Origin: JAJPHU01 sp035553375
Lineage (GTDB): Bacteria > Planctomycetota > Planctomycetia > Gemmatales > Gemmataceae
NCBI GenBank assembly: GCA_035553375.1
Contig: DATNCY010000030.1
Location: forward strand, 43,289-107,288
DNA: 64,000 nucleotides
Reading direction: 5' to 3'
Shown: positions 8,718 to 17,074 of the stretch, in pieces
Layout: each line of letters begins with the position of its first letter
How positions within the stretch are numbered: position 1 is the stretch's first letter
The notes under the pieces: generated by a model
Told to the model about the DNA's origin: nothing
What the model saw: only the letters and a program-made list of their open reading frames with translations
Database searches by the model: none
Made by a program: the position numbers and the translations under genes

Positions 8718-8930
8718 CCAAAATCCAGAGGGTGCCCGCTAAACGGGGTGTGCCTCTGGATTTTGGAGTTTTTCTCCCCTCTCCCCTGTACTCGGGGGAG
8801 AGGGGTAGGGGGTGAGGGGGCAGCAATCCCGCAGAATTCTCGCCCCCTCACCCCAACCCCTCTCCCCCTGAGTACAGGGGAGAGGGGTTTCGCCTCGATA
8901 GATCCAAAATCCAGAGGGTGCCCGCTAAAC
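8718..8930. repeat. Large palindromic intergenic element, copy 1
   Basis: A 27-bp direct repeat beginning ccaaaatccagagggtgccc bounds the element (8718-8744 and 8904-8930). Inside are complementary pyrimidine-rich and purine-rich blocks (ctcccctctcccctgtact, and its complement near 8862-8888) that would fold into a long hairpin. A related element occurs at 59822-60170. All open frames across it on both strands are products of its composition. It lies directly upstream of the glycan locus. Confidence 0.8.
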
Positions 8931-9013
8931 GATGTCGTCTTGTTTTTCCCCAAGAACTTGCTATCTCTCTCGCCGGTTCACAGCGAAAAAGAGCCGCGAG
9001 AGGGTGTGAAGGG

Positions 9014-9769
9014 ATGAAGCCGATCCGTCACCAACAATTCGACAATCTAACCTTCGAGGATTTCCGCCGGATGGCGGCCGATCGTTCGCTGTCCTGTTAC
9101 GAGAAAATCGGCTTCCCGGACTCGTATCGGGCGGGCAAGGAAGAAGCCATCTTTCACGACATTCGGGGCAAACTGCCCCAACTGGGTCGGGACCGTCAAG
9201 TCGTGCTGGACATCGGTCCCGGCTGTAGCGGCTTGGCTCACGCCCTGATCGACTTGTGCGGCGAACGAGAACACACGCTCCTGCTGGTGGATTCGCGGGA
9301 GATGCTGGACCAACTACCGGATCGACCGCACGTCCGCAAATATGCCGCACTTTATCCGAACTGCCCGGAGTTGTTCGCGCAGTACGCCGGTCGGGTGCAG
9401 GCCCTCCTCGTTTACAGCGTCCTCCACTACATCTTCGACGAGGGCAACCTTTTCCATTTTCTCGATCGCTCGTTGGAGCTGCTAGCTCCCGGCGGAGCGA
9501 TGCTTCTGGGCGACATCCCCAACATCTCGAAACGCAAACGATTCTTCAGTTCCGCCGCGGGGATCGCCTATCACCAGCAGTACACCGGCCGAGACGAGAT
9601 ACCGGCGGTCCCCTTCAACCAAGTGGAGGCGGGCAAGCTCGACGACGCGGTTATCGTCGCCCTGCTGATGCGCTGCCGCGCGGCGGGCTATGACGCCTAT
9701 CTCTTACCGCAAGGGGCCGACTTACCCATGACGAACCGCCGCGAGGACGTGTTGATCGTACGGCCTTGA
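9014..9769 (+). CDS. SAM-dependent methyltransferase of the glycan locus
   Basis: A 251-residue class I methyltransferase. The SAM-binding motif I is VVLDIGPGCSGLAHAL (about residue 57), then LLVDSREM (acidic end of strand 2) and YSVLHYIFDEGN, followed by LLAPGGAMLLGDIP. The start is ATG 9014, with AGAGGG upstream; earlier starts would begin inside the palindromic repeat. It is the first gene of a + strand series of glycan genes and may methylate a sugar or sugar precursor. The acceptor is unknown. Confidence 0.8.
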   Translation: MKPIRHQQFDNLTFEDFRRMAADRSLSCYEKIGFPDSYRAGKEEAIFHDIRGKLPQLGRDRQVVLDIGPGCSGLAHALIDLCGEREHTLLLVDSREMLDQLPDRPHVRKYAALYPNCPELFAQYAGRVQALLVYSVLHYIFDEGNLFHFLDRSLELLAPGGAMLLGDIPNISKRKRFFSSAAGIAYHQQYTGRDEIPAVPFNQVEAGKLDDAVIVALLMRCRAAGYDAYLLPQGADLPMTNRREDVLIVRP

Positions 9770-9866
9770 TTCCGCGACGCCAACGATTCTCTCAAGTTGG
9801 AAACAGTAACGATCCGAACGATAATGCAGGAGATAACGGCGACCGGCCCGACTTTTAGGAGCGGAA

Positions 9867-10544
9867 ATGGATACGCGGAAAGCTCTCGTCCTCGTCGGTG
9901 ACAGTGCCTTCGCGGAAGTGGCCTACGAGTATTTCACCCACGATTCGCCCTATCGGGTGGCTGGCTTCAGCGTCGAGCGCGCCTACCTGAAGCGCGAGCG
10001 CCTCTTCGGTCTGCCGGTGGTTCCGTTCGAGGAGGTGCAGACGCATTTCGATCCGGCCCATCACGATCTGTTCGCGGCCGTCGTTTACACGCGGATGAAC
10101 CGGCTGCGGGCGCGACTGTGCCAAGAAGCGAAGGCCAAGGGCTACACGCTGGCCAGCTACGTCAGTAGCAAGGCCTTCGTCTGGCGCAACGTCCACCTCG
10201 GCGAACACTGCTTCATCTTCGAGAACAACGTCGTGCAACCGTTCGTCAAGCTCGGCGACAACGTGATTTTGTGGAGCGGCAATCACATAGGCCATCATTC
10301 GGAGATCAAGGACAACTGTTTCATCTCGTCGCATGTGGTACTGTCCGGATTTGTATGTGTCGGCGAAAATTCGTTCCTCGGCGTCAACAGCAGCGTGAGC
10401 AACAACCGCACCATCGGTCGAGATTGCTGGGTGGGGCCGGGCGTCACCATCGCTCAGGATGCCCCGGAGGGCAGCCTTTACAACCTGGACAAAGTGACGC
10501 CGTCGCGGGTGAGCAGTCTGCGTTTTTTCAAGGTGGCGAGTTGA
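9867..10544 (+). CDS. NeuD-type sugar O/N-acyltransferase (left-handed beta helix)
   Basis: 225 residues. The N-terminal part (ALVLVGDSAFAEVAYEYF) resembles the nucleotide-sugar-binding region of NeuD/PglD-type acyltransferases. From about residue 105 it has hexapeptide repeats of a left-handed beta helix (VHLGEHCFIFENNVVQPF, VKLGDNVILWSGNHIGHH, EIKDNCFISSHVVLSG), with the catalytic-type His in NHIGHH. These enzymes acetylate an amino or hydroxyl sugar with acetyl-CoA. With the FdtA/DegT pair downstream, acylation of a 3-amino-3,6-dideoxyhexose is plausible. It is followed three bases later by the propeller gene, so they are co-transcribed. Confidence 0.82.
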   Translation: MDTRKALVLVGDSAFAEVAYEYFTHDSPYRVAGFSVERAYLKRERLFGLPVVPFEEVQTHFDPAHHDLFAAVVYTRMNRLRARLCQEAKAKGYTLASYVSSKAFVWRNVHLGEHCFIFENNVVQPFVKLGDNVILWSGNHIGHHSEIKDNCFISSHVVLSGFVCVGENSFLGVNSSVSNNRTIGRDCWVGPGVTIAQDAPEGSLYNLDKVTPSRVSSLRFFKVAS

Positions 10545-10547
10545 GCC

Positions 10548-11462
10548 ATGATGTGGGACAAACTCGGTCTCGTTTACGAAGCGAAGGGAGAGCAGCCGTG
10601 GGCACAATCCCACGCCTTCATCCCCACGCCGCTGGTGCGCGACGAGAACACCATCCGCGTGTATGCCGCTTTCCTCGATAAGGAAAAGGTCGGCCGCATC
10701 GGCTACGTCGATGTGGATGCGCGCGATCCGCGCCGCGTTCTCGACGTGTCTCCGCAACCGGTGCTGGATATCGGCATCGCCGGCACGTTTGACGACAACG
10801 GCGTGACGCCGGTCTGTGTGTTCGATCATCGGGGCAAGACGTTTCTGTATTACGTCGGCTGGCAGCTCGGCATCCGGGTCCGCTATTACCTGTTCGTTGG
10901 CCTCGCCATCAGTACGGACGGCGGCGCGAGTTTCCAGCGCTATTCGCGGACGCCGATCCTCGATCGCAGCGATGGCGAATTGTTCGTTCGCACCGCCGCC
11001 CACGTCCTGGTTGAGGAGGGCGTATGGAAGATGTGGTACATCGGCGGCAGCGATTGGACTGAGGTCCGCGGCAAGAGCGTCCCATCGTACACCTTGCGTT
11101 ACCTGGAATCGGCGGACGGCCACAACTGGGGAAAGTCGGGGCGCGTGTGCCTCTCCTTCGCCTCGGAGGATGAGTACGGCTTCGGCCGGCCGTTCGTGCT
11201 GCGGCAGGACGGCATCTACCGCATGTGGTACTCGATACGGACCATCAGCAAGGGCTACCGGCTCGGCTACGCGGAATCGCCGGATGGGTTGGCCTGGCAG
11301 CGGATGGACGACCAGATCGGCATTGACGTTTCGCCTGGCGGCTGGGATGCCGAGATGATGTGTTTCGGCGCGGTCGTGAGCGTCCACGACCGCACGTACT
11401 TGTTTTACAACGGCAACAATTACGGGCAGAGTGGTTTCGGTGTCGCGGTGAGGAAGTCCTAA
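10548..11462 (+). CDS. Five-bladed propeller protein related to GH43/GH130 glycosidases
   Basis: 304 residues with the repeat pattern of five-bladed glycosidase propellers: DDNGVTPVCVFDHRGKTFL, KMWYIGGSDW, DGIYRMWYSIRTISKGYRLG and SPGGWDAEMMCFGAVV. The conserved pattern of W-Y/F-S/G plus Asp and Glu at blade starts is present, but I could not identify a confident catalytic triad. No signal peptide, so it acts inside the cell. The gene lies between an acyltransferase and a FemAB-type protein (ends at 11462, next ATG at 11463), so it is part of the glycan operon and may process or bind a sugar precursor rather than degrade polymers. Confidence 0.7.
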   Translation: MMWDKLGLVYEAKGEQPWAQSHAFIPTPLVRDENTIRVYAAFLDKEKVGRIGYVDVDARDPRRVLDVSPQPVLDIGIAGTFDDNGVTPVCVFDHRGKTFLYYVGWQLGIRVRYYLFVGLAISTDGGASFQRYSRTPILDRSDGELFVRTAAHVLVEEGVWKMWYIGGSDWTEVRGKSVPSYTLRYLESADGHNWGKSGRVCLSFASEDEYGFGRPFVLRQDGIYRMWYSIRTISKGYRLGYAESPDGLAWQRMDDQIGIDVSPGGWDAEMMCFGAVVSVHDRTYLFYNGNNYGQSGFGVAVRKS

Positions 11463-12434
11463 ATGATCGCTATCTCACGCTACTCGGACTCGAACAAAGA
11501 CGAATGGGACGCCTTCGTCCGCGTCGCCAAGAACAGCGTGTTCTTCTTCCAGCGCGATTACCTGGAGTATCACGCCGATCGTTTCCACGATCATTCGCTG
11601 TGCTTTCACCAAGACGGCAAGCTGGTCGCCCTGCTGCCGGCGAACCGGCACGAAGGGCGATTGGTCAGCCACAGCGGCCTGACCTTCGGCGGCTTCCTGA
11701 CGGATGCGGCCATGACCACGCGGCTAATGATCGAGATGCTTTCCCAGCTGACCGTTTACCTCCGCGAGAACGGCATCACCACACTGGTTTACAAGTGCAT
11801 CCCGCACATTTACCACACGCTGCCGGCGGAAGAGGATCGCTACGCTCTGTTCCTGCGCGGCGCTCGCCTGTGCCGCCGCGATGTCACCTCGACCATTGAG
11901 CAGCAGAGCAAACCGGCCTTCCAGGAGCGTCGCCGCCGCGGCGCTCGCAAGGCACGGACGGCGGGAGTGGTAGCCCGACCGAGTGAGGACTTCCCTTTGT
12001 TCTGGGCCATTCTTGAGGACACGCTTCAGCGCGCCCACGGGGCGCGCCCGGTTCATACGCTGGCGGAGATGGAACTCCTGCGCCGCAAATTCCCGGACAA
12101 CATCAAGCTGTTCGGCTCCTACCTGGGCGAGCGGATGCTGGCCGGCGTGGTGGTCTTCGAGAACCGCACCGTCGCCCATGCTCAGTACATCTCGGCCGGC
12201 GAGGAGGGAAAACGGATCGGCGCTCTCGACGCTCTCTTTTCCTGGCTGATTAACGAACACTACCCCGATAAGAGATATTTCGACTTTGGTATATCCACGG
12301 AAAGCAAGGGCTTGGTTCTGAACGAAGGGCTGATCGACCAGAAGGAAGGGTTCGGGGCGCGCGGAGTGGTCCACGATCACTACGAATTGGATGTCGCCAG
12401 CGCGACGGGAATGCCGTCTCCCAGCGCCGCTTAG
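11463..12434 (+). CDS. FemAB/GNAT-type acyltransferase
   Basis: 323 residues. It has the double-GNAT layout of FemAB-like proteins: an N-terminal part with FFFQRDYLEYHADRFHDHSL and LLPANRHEGRLVSHSGLTFG, and a C-terminal part with FGSYLGERMLAGVVVFEN, AHAQYISAGEEGKRIGALDA and YFDFGISTESKGLVLNEGL. Members transfer an acyl or aminoacyl group to a sugar amine or peptide. In this operon the acceptor is probably the amino sugar made by FdtA/DegT, but that is inference. It abuts the propeller gene without a gap. Confidence 0.78.
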   Translation: MIAISRYSDSNKDEWDAFVRVAKNSVFFFQRDYLEYHADRFHDHSLCFHQDGKLVALLPANRHEGRLVSHSGLTFGGFLTDAAMTTRLMIEMLSQLTVYLRENGITTLVYKCIPHIYHTLPAEEDRYALFLRGARLCRRDVTSTIEQQSKPAFQERRRRGARKARTAGVVARPSEDFPLFWAILEDTLQRAHGARPVHTLAEMELLRRKFPDNIKLFGSYLGERMLAGVVVFENRTVAHAQYISAGEEGKRIGALDALFSWLINEHYPDKRYFDFGISTESKGLVLNEGLIDQKEGFGARGVVHDHYELDVASATGMPSPSAA

Positions 12435-12520
12435 ACGCGATTTCAGAAGTCGGCGAAGCGGGGGACGCTAGTCCCCCGTGGAAACGGATTCGTGGCGGAA
12501 GATGAAAAGAAAGGTCAAGG

Positions 12521-13366
12521 ATGATCCCGAACCAACCAGCGGCTTATGGCGTGACGAAGGTCACGGCCGCCGAGAATCCGTTGGAGATCCTGGCGGAGGA
12601 AGTGCTTCGCCGAGGCTACGTGGTGACCGACAGCGGCCTTTCCGCCGAGGACATCGCACGCTATCGCGAACAACTCGACGCCGTATACGCCGTCCAACAG
12701 CAGGAGATTGGCGGCGAGGAGAATATGCAACGGATCAACGACGCCAATGTGGCCCGTTGCCTGCTGGCTTACGACGACGTCTTCCTGACTATGGCCGCCA
12801 ATCCCGTGTTGCTCGGCGTGGCCGAACGTATCCTCGGTGCCAACTTCGTCCTGCTCATGCAGAATGGAGTAATCAATCCCCCCGCCACGAAGCACTATCA
12901 GATTAACTGGCATCGCGACCTGAATTACCAGCATTGGGTCTGCTCGCGCCCCTTGGCTCTGAGCGCCCTCTTCTGTCTGGACCCCTTCTCCCGCGAGACG
13001 GGCGGCACCTACATCCTGGCGGGAACGCACCTGAAGGAGGACTTCCCCTCCGACGCATTCGTCCGCCGCCATGAGGAAGTGATCGAGGCACCGCCGGGAT
13101 CGCTGATCCTTTTCGACGCCATGATGTTCCATCGCGCGGGGCACAACACCTCCGGCATCATCCGCCGAGCTGTCAACCATGTGGTCGGAATGCCGATCCT
13201 GGGACAGCAAATCAGTATGCCCGATATGCTGCAAGGCCGATTCAGCGACGATCCGTTTCTGGCCCGTTATCTCGGCTACCGCTGGAATCCACGGGCGGGA
13301 GTGCGTTCGTGGCGGATGCAGCGCTTGCGCGACGCGGACGAGACACGGCAGCGAAAGGGAGCGTGA
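12521..13366 (+). CDS. Phytanoyl-CoA dioxygenase (PhyH) family Fe(II)/2-oxoglutarate oxygenase
   Basis: 281 residues. The iron triad is visible as His-x-Asp in NWHRDLNYQHW (about residue 130) and a distal His in MMFHRAGHNTS (about 203), followed by the Arg that binds 2-oxoglutarate (IIRRAVNH). The double-stranded beta-helix lies between them (SALFCLDPFSRETGGTYILA). PhyH enzymes hydroxylate diverse small molecules; in glycan loci the substrate may be a sugar or lipid part. The start at 12521 is preceded by AAAGGTCAAGG. The next gene starts five bases after the stop. Confidence 0.85.
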   Translation: MIPNQPAAYGVTKVTAAENPLEILAEEVLRRGYVVTDSGLSAEDIARYREQLDAVYAVQQQEIGGEENMQRINDANVARCLLAYDDVFLTMAANPVLLGVAERILGANFVLLMQNGVINPPATKHYQINWHRDLNYQHWVCSRPLALSALFCLDPFSRETGGTYILAGTHLKEDFPSDAFVRRHEEVIEAPPGSLILFDAMMFHRAGHNTSGIIRRAVNHVVGMPILGQQISMPDMLQGRFSDDPFLARYLGYRWNPRAGVRSWRMQRLRDADETRQRKGA

Positions 13367-13370
13367 GAAG

Positions 13371-14561
13371 ATGGATACCACCCATTTGCGTGGCCAGTTG
13401 GATGAGCTGTTTGGGCCGGGCGCGGCGAAGCGTGCCGAGGCGATACGACAGCGCTTGCGCGAGAATCTACACGGCGCGTCCGGTATTCTGATCTACGGTT
13501 CCGGCCGCACCGGCCGGACTATCGCCCGCGCCTTGAAGTCGGCCGGCCTCGCTCCGTTGGCCTTTCTGGACGATACACCCTGTAAGCAGGGGATCGAGAT
13601 CGACGGCCTAGCCGTCTGCTCGCCCGTGGAGGCCCGCCGCCGTTATGGTGACGGTCCCACGGTCCTCGTCGCCATCTTCAGCCCCGGCCATTCCTTCCGC
13701 GGCACACGCCGCCGGCTGGAGGAGTTGGGCTTTCGCTCGGTGCTGTCGTTGTTCGCCGTTGCCGCATGTTTGCCCGAAAAGTTGCTGCCGTTCTATTTCT
13801 TTGACCGACCCGAGCGCGTTCTCGCCGCTCGCGATTCGTATTACCGTTTGTTCGATGCCTTGAGTGATCGGCGGTCGCGCGAGGAACTCGTCGCGCATCT
13901 GCGATTCCGGCTTGAGGTGGATCTTGAGGTTCTGCCCGAACCTGTGGGACTCGATTACGGCTATTTCGCCGGACGGCTGGCGGACAACGTCGGCTTTATC
14001 GACGGCGGCGCGTTCGACGGCGACTCGGTGCGTGCGTTCTTCCAGCTGGCGGGCTGCCGCTTCTCTCGGGTGATCGCCTTCGAGCCGGACGCGCTCAGCT
14101 TCGGCAAACTGACCATGTATTGGCAGGGGTTGCCGGACTCCGTCCGCGAGCGGGTCGAATTGCGCAATGCGGGGTTATGGTCGGGATCGACGCGGCTTCA
14201 GTTTAACGCCACCGGCACCCTGGGATCGTCTCTGGGCAACGGGCAGGGGTCTGAGGTCGCCGTCGTCGCGCTGGACGATTTACCGCACGCCTCGTTCCCG
14301 TTGTTCATCAAATATGACGTGGAAGGGGCCGAACGCGATGCCTTGCTCGGTGCGCGGCGTCTGCTGGCCCGGGGAGATACGGCGCTGGCGGTAGCGGTTT
14401 ATCATCGAGCGGATGATCTGTGGTCATTGCCGGCCCTCATCCGCGAGATCAATCCCGCTTATCGCTTCGGTCTGCGTTCGCACATGGACGACGGGGCCGA
14501 TCTCATGCTCTACGCCGTGCCGCCGTCTCTGCGTACGGCCCAGGTTATGGAATGCAACTAA
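13371..14561 (+). CDS. FkbM-family methyltransferase with N-terminal nucleotide-binding domain
   Basis: 396 residues from ATG 13371; longer readings would overlap the PhyH gene. An N-terminal Rossmann-like segment (ILIYGSGRTGRTIARALKSA, about residues 37-57) continues with FLDDTPCKQGIEIDGL, a layout seen in sugar-modifying FkbM proteins. The C-terminal FkbM domain (about 200-385) has FIDGGAFDGDSV (SAM site), IAFEPDA, and the hallmark IKYDVEGAERDALLGA. It probably O-methylates a sugar of the cell-surface glycan. It sits in the operon between PhyH and a GT2 gene. Confidence 0.85.
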   Translation: MDTTHLRGQLDELFGPGAAKRAEAIRQRLRENLHGASGILIYGSGRTGRTIARALKSAGLAPLAFLDDTPCKQGIEIDGLAVCSPVEARRRYGDGPTVLVAIFSPGHSFRGTRRRLEELGFRSVLSLFAVAACLPEKLLPFYFFDRPERVLAARDSYYRLFDALSDRRSREELVAHLRFRLEVDLEVLPEPVGLDYGYFAGRLADNVGFIDGGAFDGDSVRAFFQLAGCRFSRVIAFEPDALSFGKLTMYWQGLPDSVRERVELRNAGLWSGSTRLQFNATGTLGSSLGNGQGSEVAVVALDDLPHASFPLFIKYDVEGAERDALLGARRLLARGDTALAVAVYHRADDLWSLPALIREINPAYRFGLRSHMDDGADLMLYAVPPSLRTAQVMECN

Positions 14562-14609
14562 GGGGGGGTCCGGGGACTCGTCGCCGGGACTACAAGGGGG
14601 ATGACTCAC

Positions 14610-16484
14610 ATGAAGGTCGCCGAACCGCTCGTGAGCGTGACCATACTCGCTTTCAACCACGGAAAATACATCCGGCAGGCGATCCAAAGCGTGCTGGAGC
14701 AGACGCACCACGATCTCGAAGTCGTCGTCGTCAACGATGGCTCGACGGACAATACCGCCGAGGTACTCAACCGTATTGCGGACCCGCGGGTGAGGATATT
14801 CCATCAGGCCAACATGGGGCCGAGCATGGCCGCTAACCGCGCCTTGTCCGAATGTCGGGGCAAGTATGTCGCCATCATGGCCGGCGATGACCTTCTGCCA
14901 CCCAACCGCATCGACCGGCAACTCGGCGAATACTTGAAGGGAGGGAGCCGGATTCTTTTCGCCCAGGCGGAATTTATCGACGACGAGGGGAACCCGTCGA
15001 ACACGGATCGGTATCACACCAACCTGACGCCGGCAATGGGTCGGGCCGCAGTTCTCCGTCGCCTGTTTGAAGGCCGGGCACCCGCCTTCATCCTAACCCT
15101 GTTCACCGAGGCCAGCATCCTCAAGGGGTTAGGGCAGTACTGCGACCCGGCTCTGTACCAGATGCAGGATAGCGAACTCCTCATCCGGTTGGCGAAAAAA
15201 TACGAGTTTTGCTATCTGAATGAGAAGTTATATCGCTTTCGACTGCGGCGCGGCGATCTCAACCTGAGCGGTTGGGATCCCTTCAAGCTCATCCGCACGC
15301 GCAACGAATTTTACCTGTTGATGAGAAACTTTTTCGACGACATCCCTGCGGATCTCTTCAAGGAGATGTTTGCGGATCTAGTGCGCAATCCGGCGTTCAC
15401 CACCCCTCTCGAATACAAATGCGAGCAGGCTTTCGTCTGGCTTAAGTCCCCAAATGCTTCTCTCCGCTTGTTCGGTGTGGAGCAATTGTACGACTTGCTC
15501 CAGAAGGACGAGGGCAGAACTCTCCTGGCGGGGAGCTACAGCTTCACGAACAAGAGCTTCGCCGACACGACCAAAGCGCTCGATGTGGAACGACAGTACC
15601 CCGACCATTCGGATTTGTACCTTGACACCGGGGCCGGCTTCGAGGCGGCGATGCGCGTCGTAAGTCCGGCCAACCAAGACATTGAGGACTTCACCCTCAC
15701 GTTCGACCTGTCTGGGTTGGGACCGGTGCGCGCCGTCCGTTGGGAGCCGCTGGAAGGCTGTTACTGCAAAGTACAGCTGAGCGATGTCTGCTACTGGGAT
15801 GCGGCCGGCAAAGTCACTTCGGTGAACCTCGACCGTATCGTGAGCAACGGGCACCTACGGGCGGATGGGATGCATCAGTTCCTCACCATCAGCCCAGCTC
15901 TTTACCTCCCTATCGAAGGGGATGTGGCCGGTATCTCCCTCAAGGGGAAGTGGTGCAGCCATCTCGGCGGCCGCGGAGAGCGATTCTGGCAATCGACTCT
16001 CTATCCCGACGATGGCAACAACTTCCGCGAAGAAATCGCCCTCCGCAAGGGAGCCTCTTTGGAGACGGAGACGTTCTCTCTGACGTTCAACTTGTCGGGA
16101 CTCGGTCTCGTACACCGCCTCCGCTGGGATCCCGTGGAAAACTGCTTCTGCAAGGTGCATCTGGACTCCGTCACCTACCGAGATGCGTCCGGCGCAAGCC
16201 ACTCCCTCGACATGACCCTGCTCGCTTCCAACGGCGCATTGTTGGCGTCCGGCGCCCATCTCTTCGACACGATCGACCCGATGTTCTTCTTCCCCATCGA
16301 GGGGAATATTCGGACGGTCACGGTCCAAGGACACTGGTGGGGGCCTCTTTCGGCGGCCGAGGTCGCACGGCAGAAAGCCGGCGGGCAGGCGTCGGAAGAG
16401 AGTTCGCCGCGTTGGGTCCGCCGGATCTTGAATGGGGGCGTTCAGCAGCTACGTAAGCTGAAACGGCGGGCGCGCATCGCGTAA
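14610..16484 (+). CDS. GT2 glycosyltransferase with two copies of an unrecognised C-terminal beta module
   Basis: About 624 residues. The N-terminal GT-A domain (1-230) has VSVTILAFNHGKYIRQAI, VVVNDGSTDN and the metal-binding DxD-like MAGDDLLP, followed by QMQDSELLIRLA, typical of family 2. After a helical linker come two tandem copies of a beta-rich module of about 130 residues: the first from LYLDTGAGF through VRWEPLEGCYCKV to PIEGDVAGISLKGKW, the second from STLYPDDGN through LRWDPVENCFCKV to PIEGNIRTVTVQGHWW. One further copy occurs in the GT2 at 18202-19755. The start follows AAGGGGG by nine bases; ATG 14601 is the alternative. I infer a sugar-binding or docking role for the module. Confidence 0.85.
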   Translation: MKVAEPLVSVTILAFNHGKYIRQAIQSVLEQTHHDLEVVVVNDGSTDNTAEVLNRIADPRVRIFHQANMGPSMAANRALSECRGKYVAIMAGDDLLPPNRIDRQLGEYLKGGSRILFAQAEFIDDEGNPSNTDRYHTNLTPAMGRAAVLRRLFEGRAPAFILTLFTEASILKGLGQYCDPALYQMQDSELLIRLAKKYEFCYLNEKLYRFRLRRGDLNLSGWDPFKLIRTRNEFYLLMRNFFDDIPADLFKEMFADLVRNPAFTTPLEYKCEQAFVWLKSPNASLRLFGVEQLYDLLQKDEGRTLLAGSYSFTNKSFADTTKALDVERQYPDHSDLYLDTGAGFEAAMRVVSPANQDIEDFTLTFDLSGLGPVRAVRWEPLEGCYCKVQLSDVCYWDAAGKVTSVNLDRIVSNGHLRADGMHQFLTISPALYLPIEGDVAGISLKGKWCSHLGGRGERFWQSTLYPDDGNNFREEIALRKGASLETETFSLTFNLSGLGLVHRLRWDPVENCFCKVHLDSVTYRDASGASHSLDMTLLASNGALLASGAHLFDTIDPMFFFPIEGNIRTVTVQGHWWGPLSAAEVARQKAGGQASEESSPRWVRRILNGGVQQLRKLKRRARIA

Positions 16485-16494
16485 TCCGCTTCAA

Positions 16495-16558
16495 CGAGCG
16501 GGGTCGCGTTAGCGCCCCGAGTGCCTGCTTTCTCGGGGCGCTAACGCGTCCCCGCTCG
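16495..16558. terminator. Long hairpin (27-bp arms) after the GT2 gene
   Basis: Left arm 16495-16521 and right arm 16532-16558 are complementary except for one mismatch, around a ten-base loop. The core gcgttagcgccccgag resembles the arms of the hairpin at 47098-47185, so this is a member of a repeat family that may double as a terminator. Confidence 0.65.
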
Positions 16559-16618
16559 CCGAAACTTGGGAGTCGATCCGGGACCGTTGCGTCCCCGCCT
16601 CTAACACCGGATCTCACA

Positions 16619-17074
16619 ATGAGTGCATTATCTCTCGCTTCGTACACGGTTCTCCCTCAGTATTCGGTGCATCACGCCCGGATTATCCAGTTGCCGCGCG
16701 TCCAGGATCCACGCGGCAACCTCACCTTCATTGAGGGCGAGGATCAAGCGCCGTTCGCGATCAAGCGCGTTTACTACATCTATGACGTTCCCGGCGGCTC
16801 CAACCGGGGAGGGCACGCCCATAAGCGATTGCAACAGATGCTCATCGCCATGGCCGGCAGCTTCGACGTTCTTCTCGATGACGGGAAGGACAAACGGCGT
16901 TTTCATCTAAACCGATCTTATTACGGTCTGTACATTCCGCCGATGCTCTGGCGCGAGTTGGACAACTTCTCCTCCGGGTCGGTTTGCCTGGCGCTGGCCT
17001 CCGCTTGTTACGAAGAAGCCGATTACTACCGCGACTACGAAACCTATTGCCGCTCCGTGGAGGCCGCGAAATGA
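16619..17074 (+). CDS. fdtA: FdtA-type dTDP-6-deoxy-hex-4-ulose 3,4-ketoisomerase (cupin)
   Basis: 151 residues forming a single cupin domain. The WxcM/FdtA hallmarks are IIQLPRVQDPRGNLTFIEG at the N-terminus and the histidine motif RGGHAHKRLQQ (about residues 63-73), then FHLNRSYYGLYIPPMLWREL. FdtA enzymes isomerise dTDP-4-keto-6-deoxyglucose to the 3-keto sugar, the step before 3-amination. The stop overlaps the start of the aminotransferase gene (ATGA), a classic coupled pair. FdtA and the related QdtA differ by product stereochemistry, which cannot be read from the sequence by eye. Confidence 0.85.
   Translation: MSALSLASYTVLPQYSVHHARIIQLPRVQDPRGNLTFIEGEDQAPFAIKRVYYIYDVPGGSNRGGHAHKRLQQMLIAMAGSFDVLLDDGKDKRRFHLNRSYYGLYIPPMLWRELDNFSSGSVCLALASACYEEADYYRDYETYCRSVEAAK

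Noticed and set aside
8651..9017. Several open frames on both strands
   Set aside because: They consist of the palindromic intergenic element and translate to low-complexity repeats.
9855..11387. Open frame of 510 residues on the - strand
   Set aside because: It is antisense to the acyltransferase and propeller genes, which have clear domains; its Arg/Ala/His-rich composition is typical of a GC-rich shadow frame.
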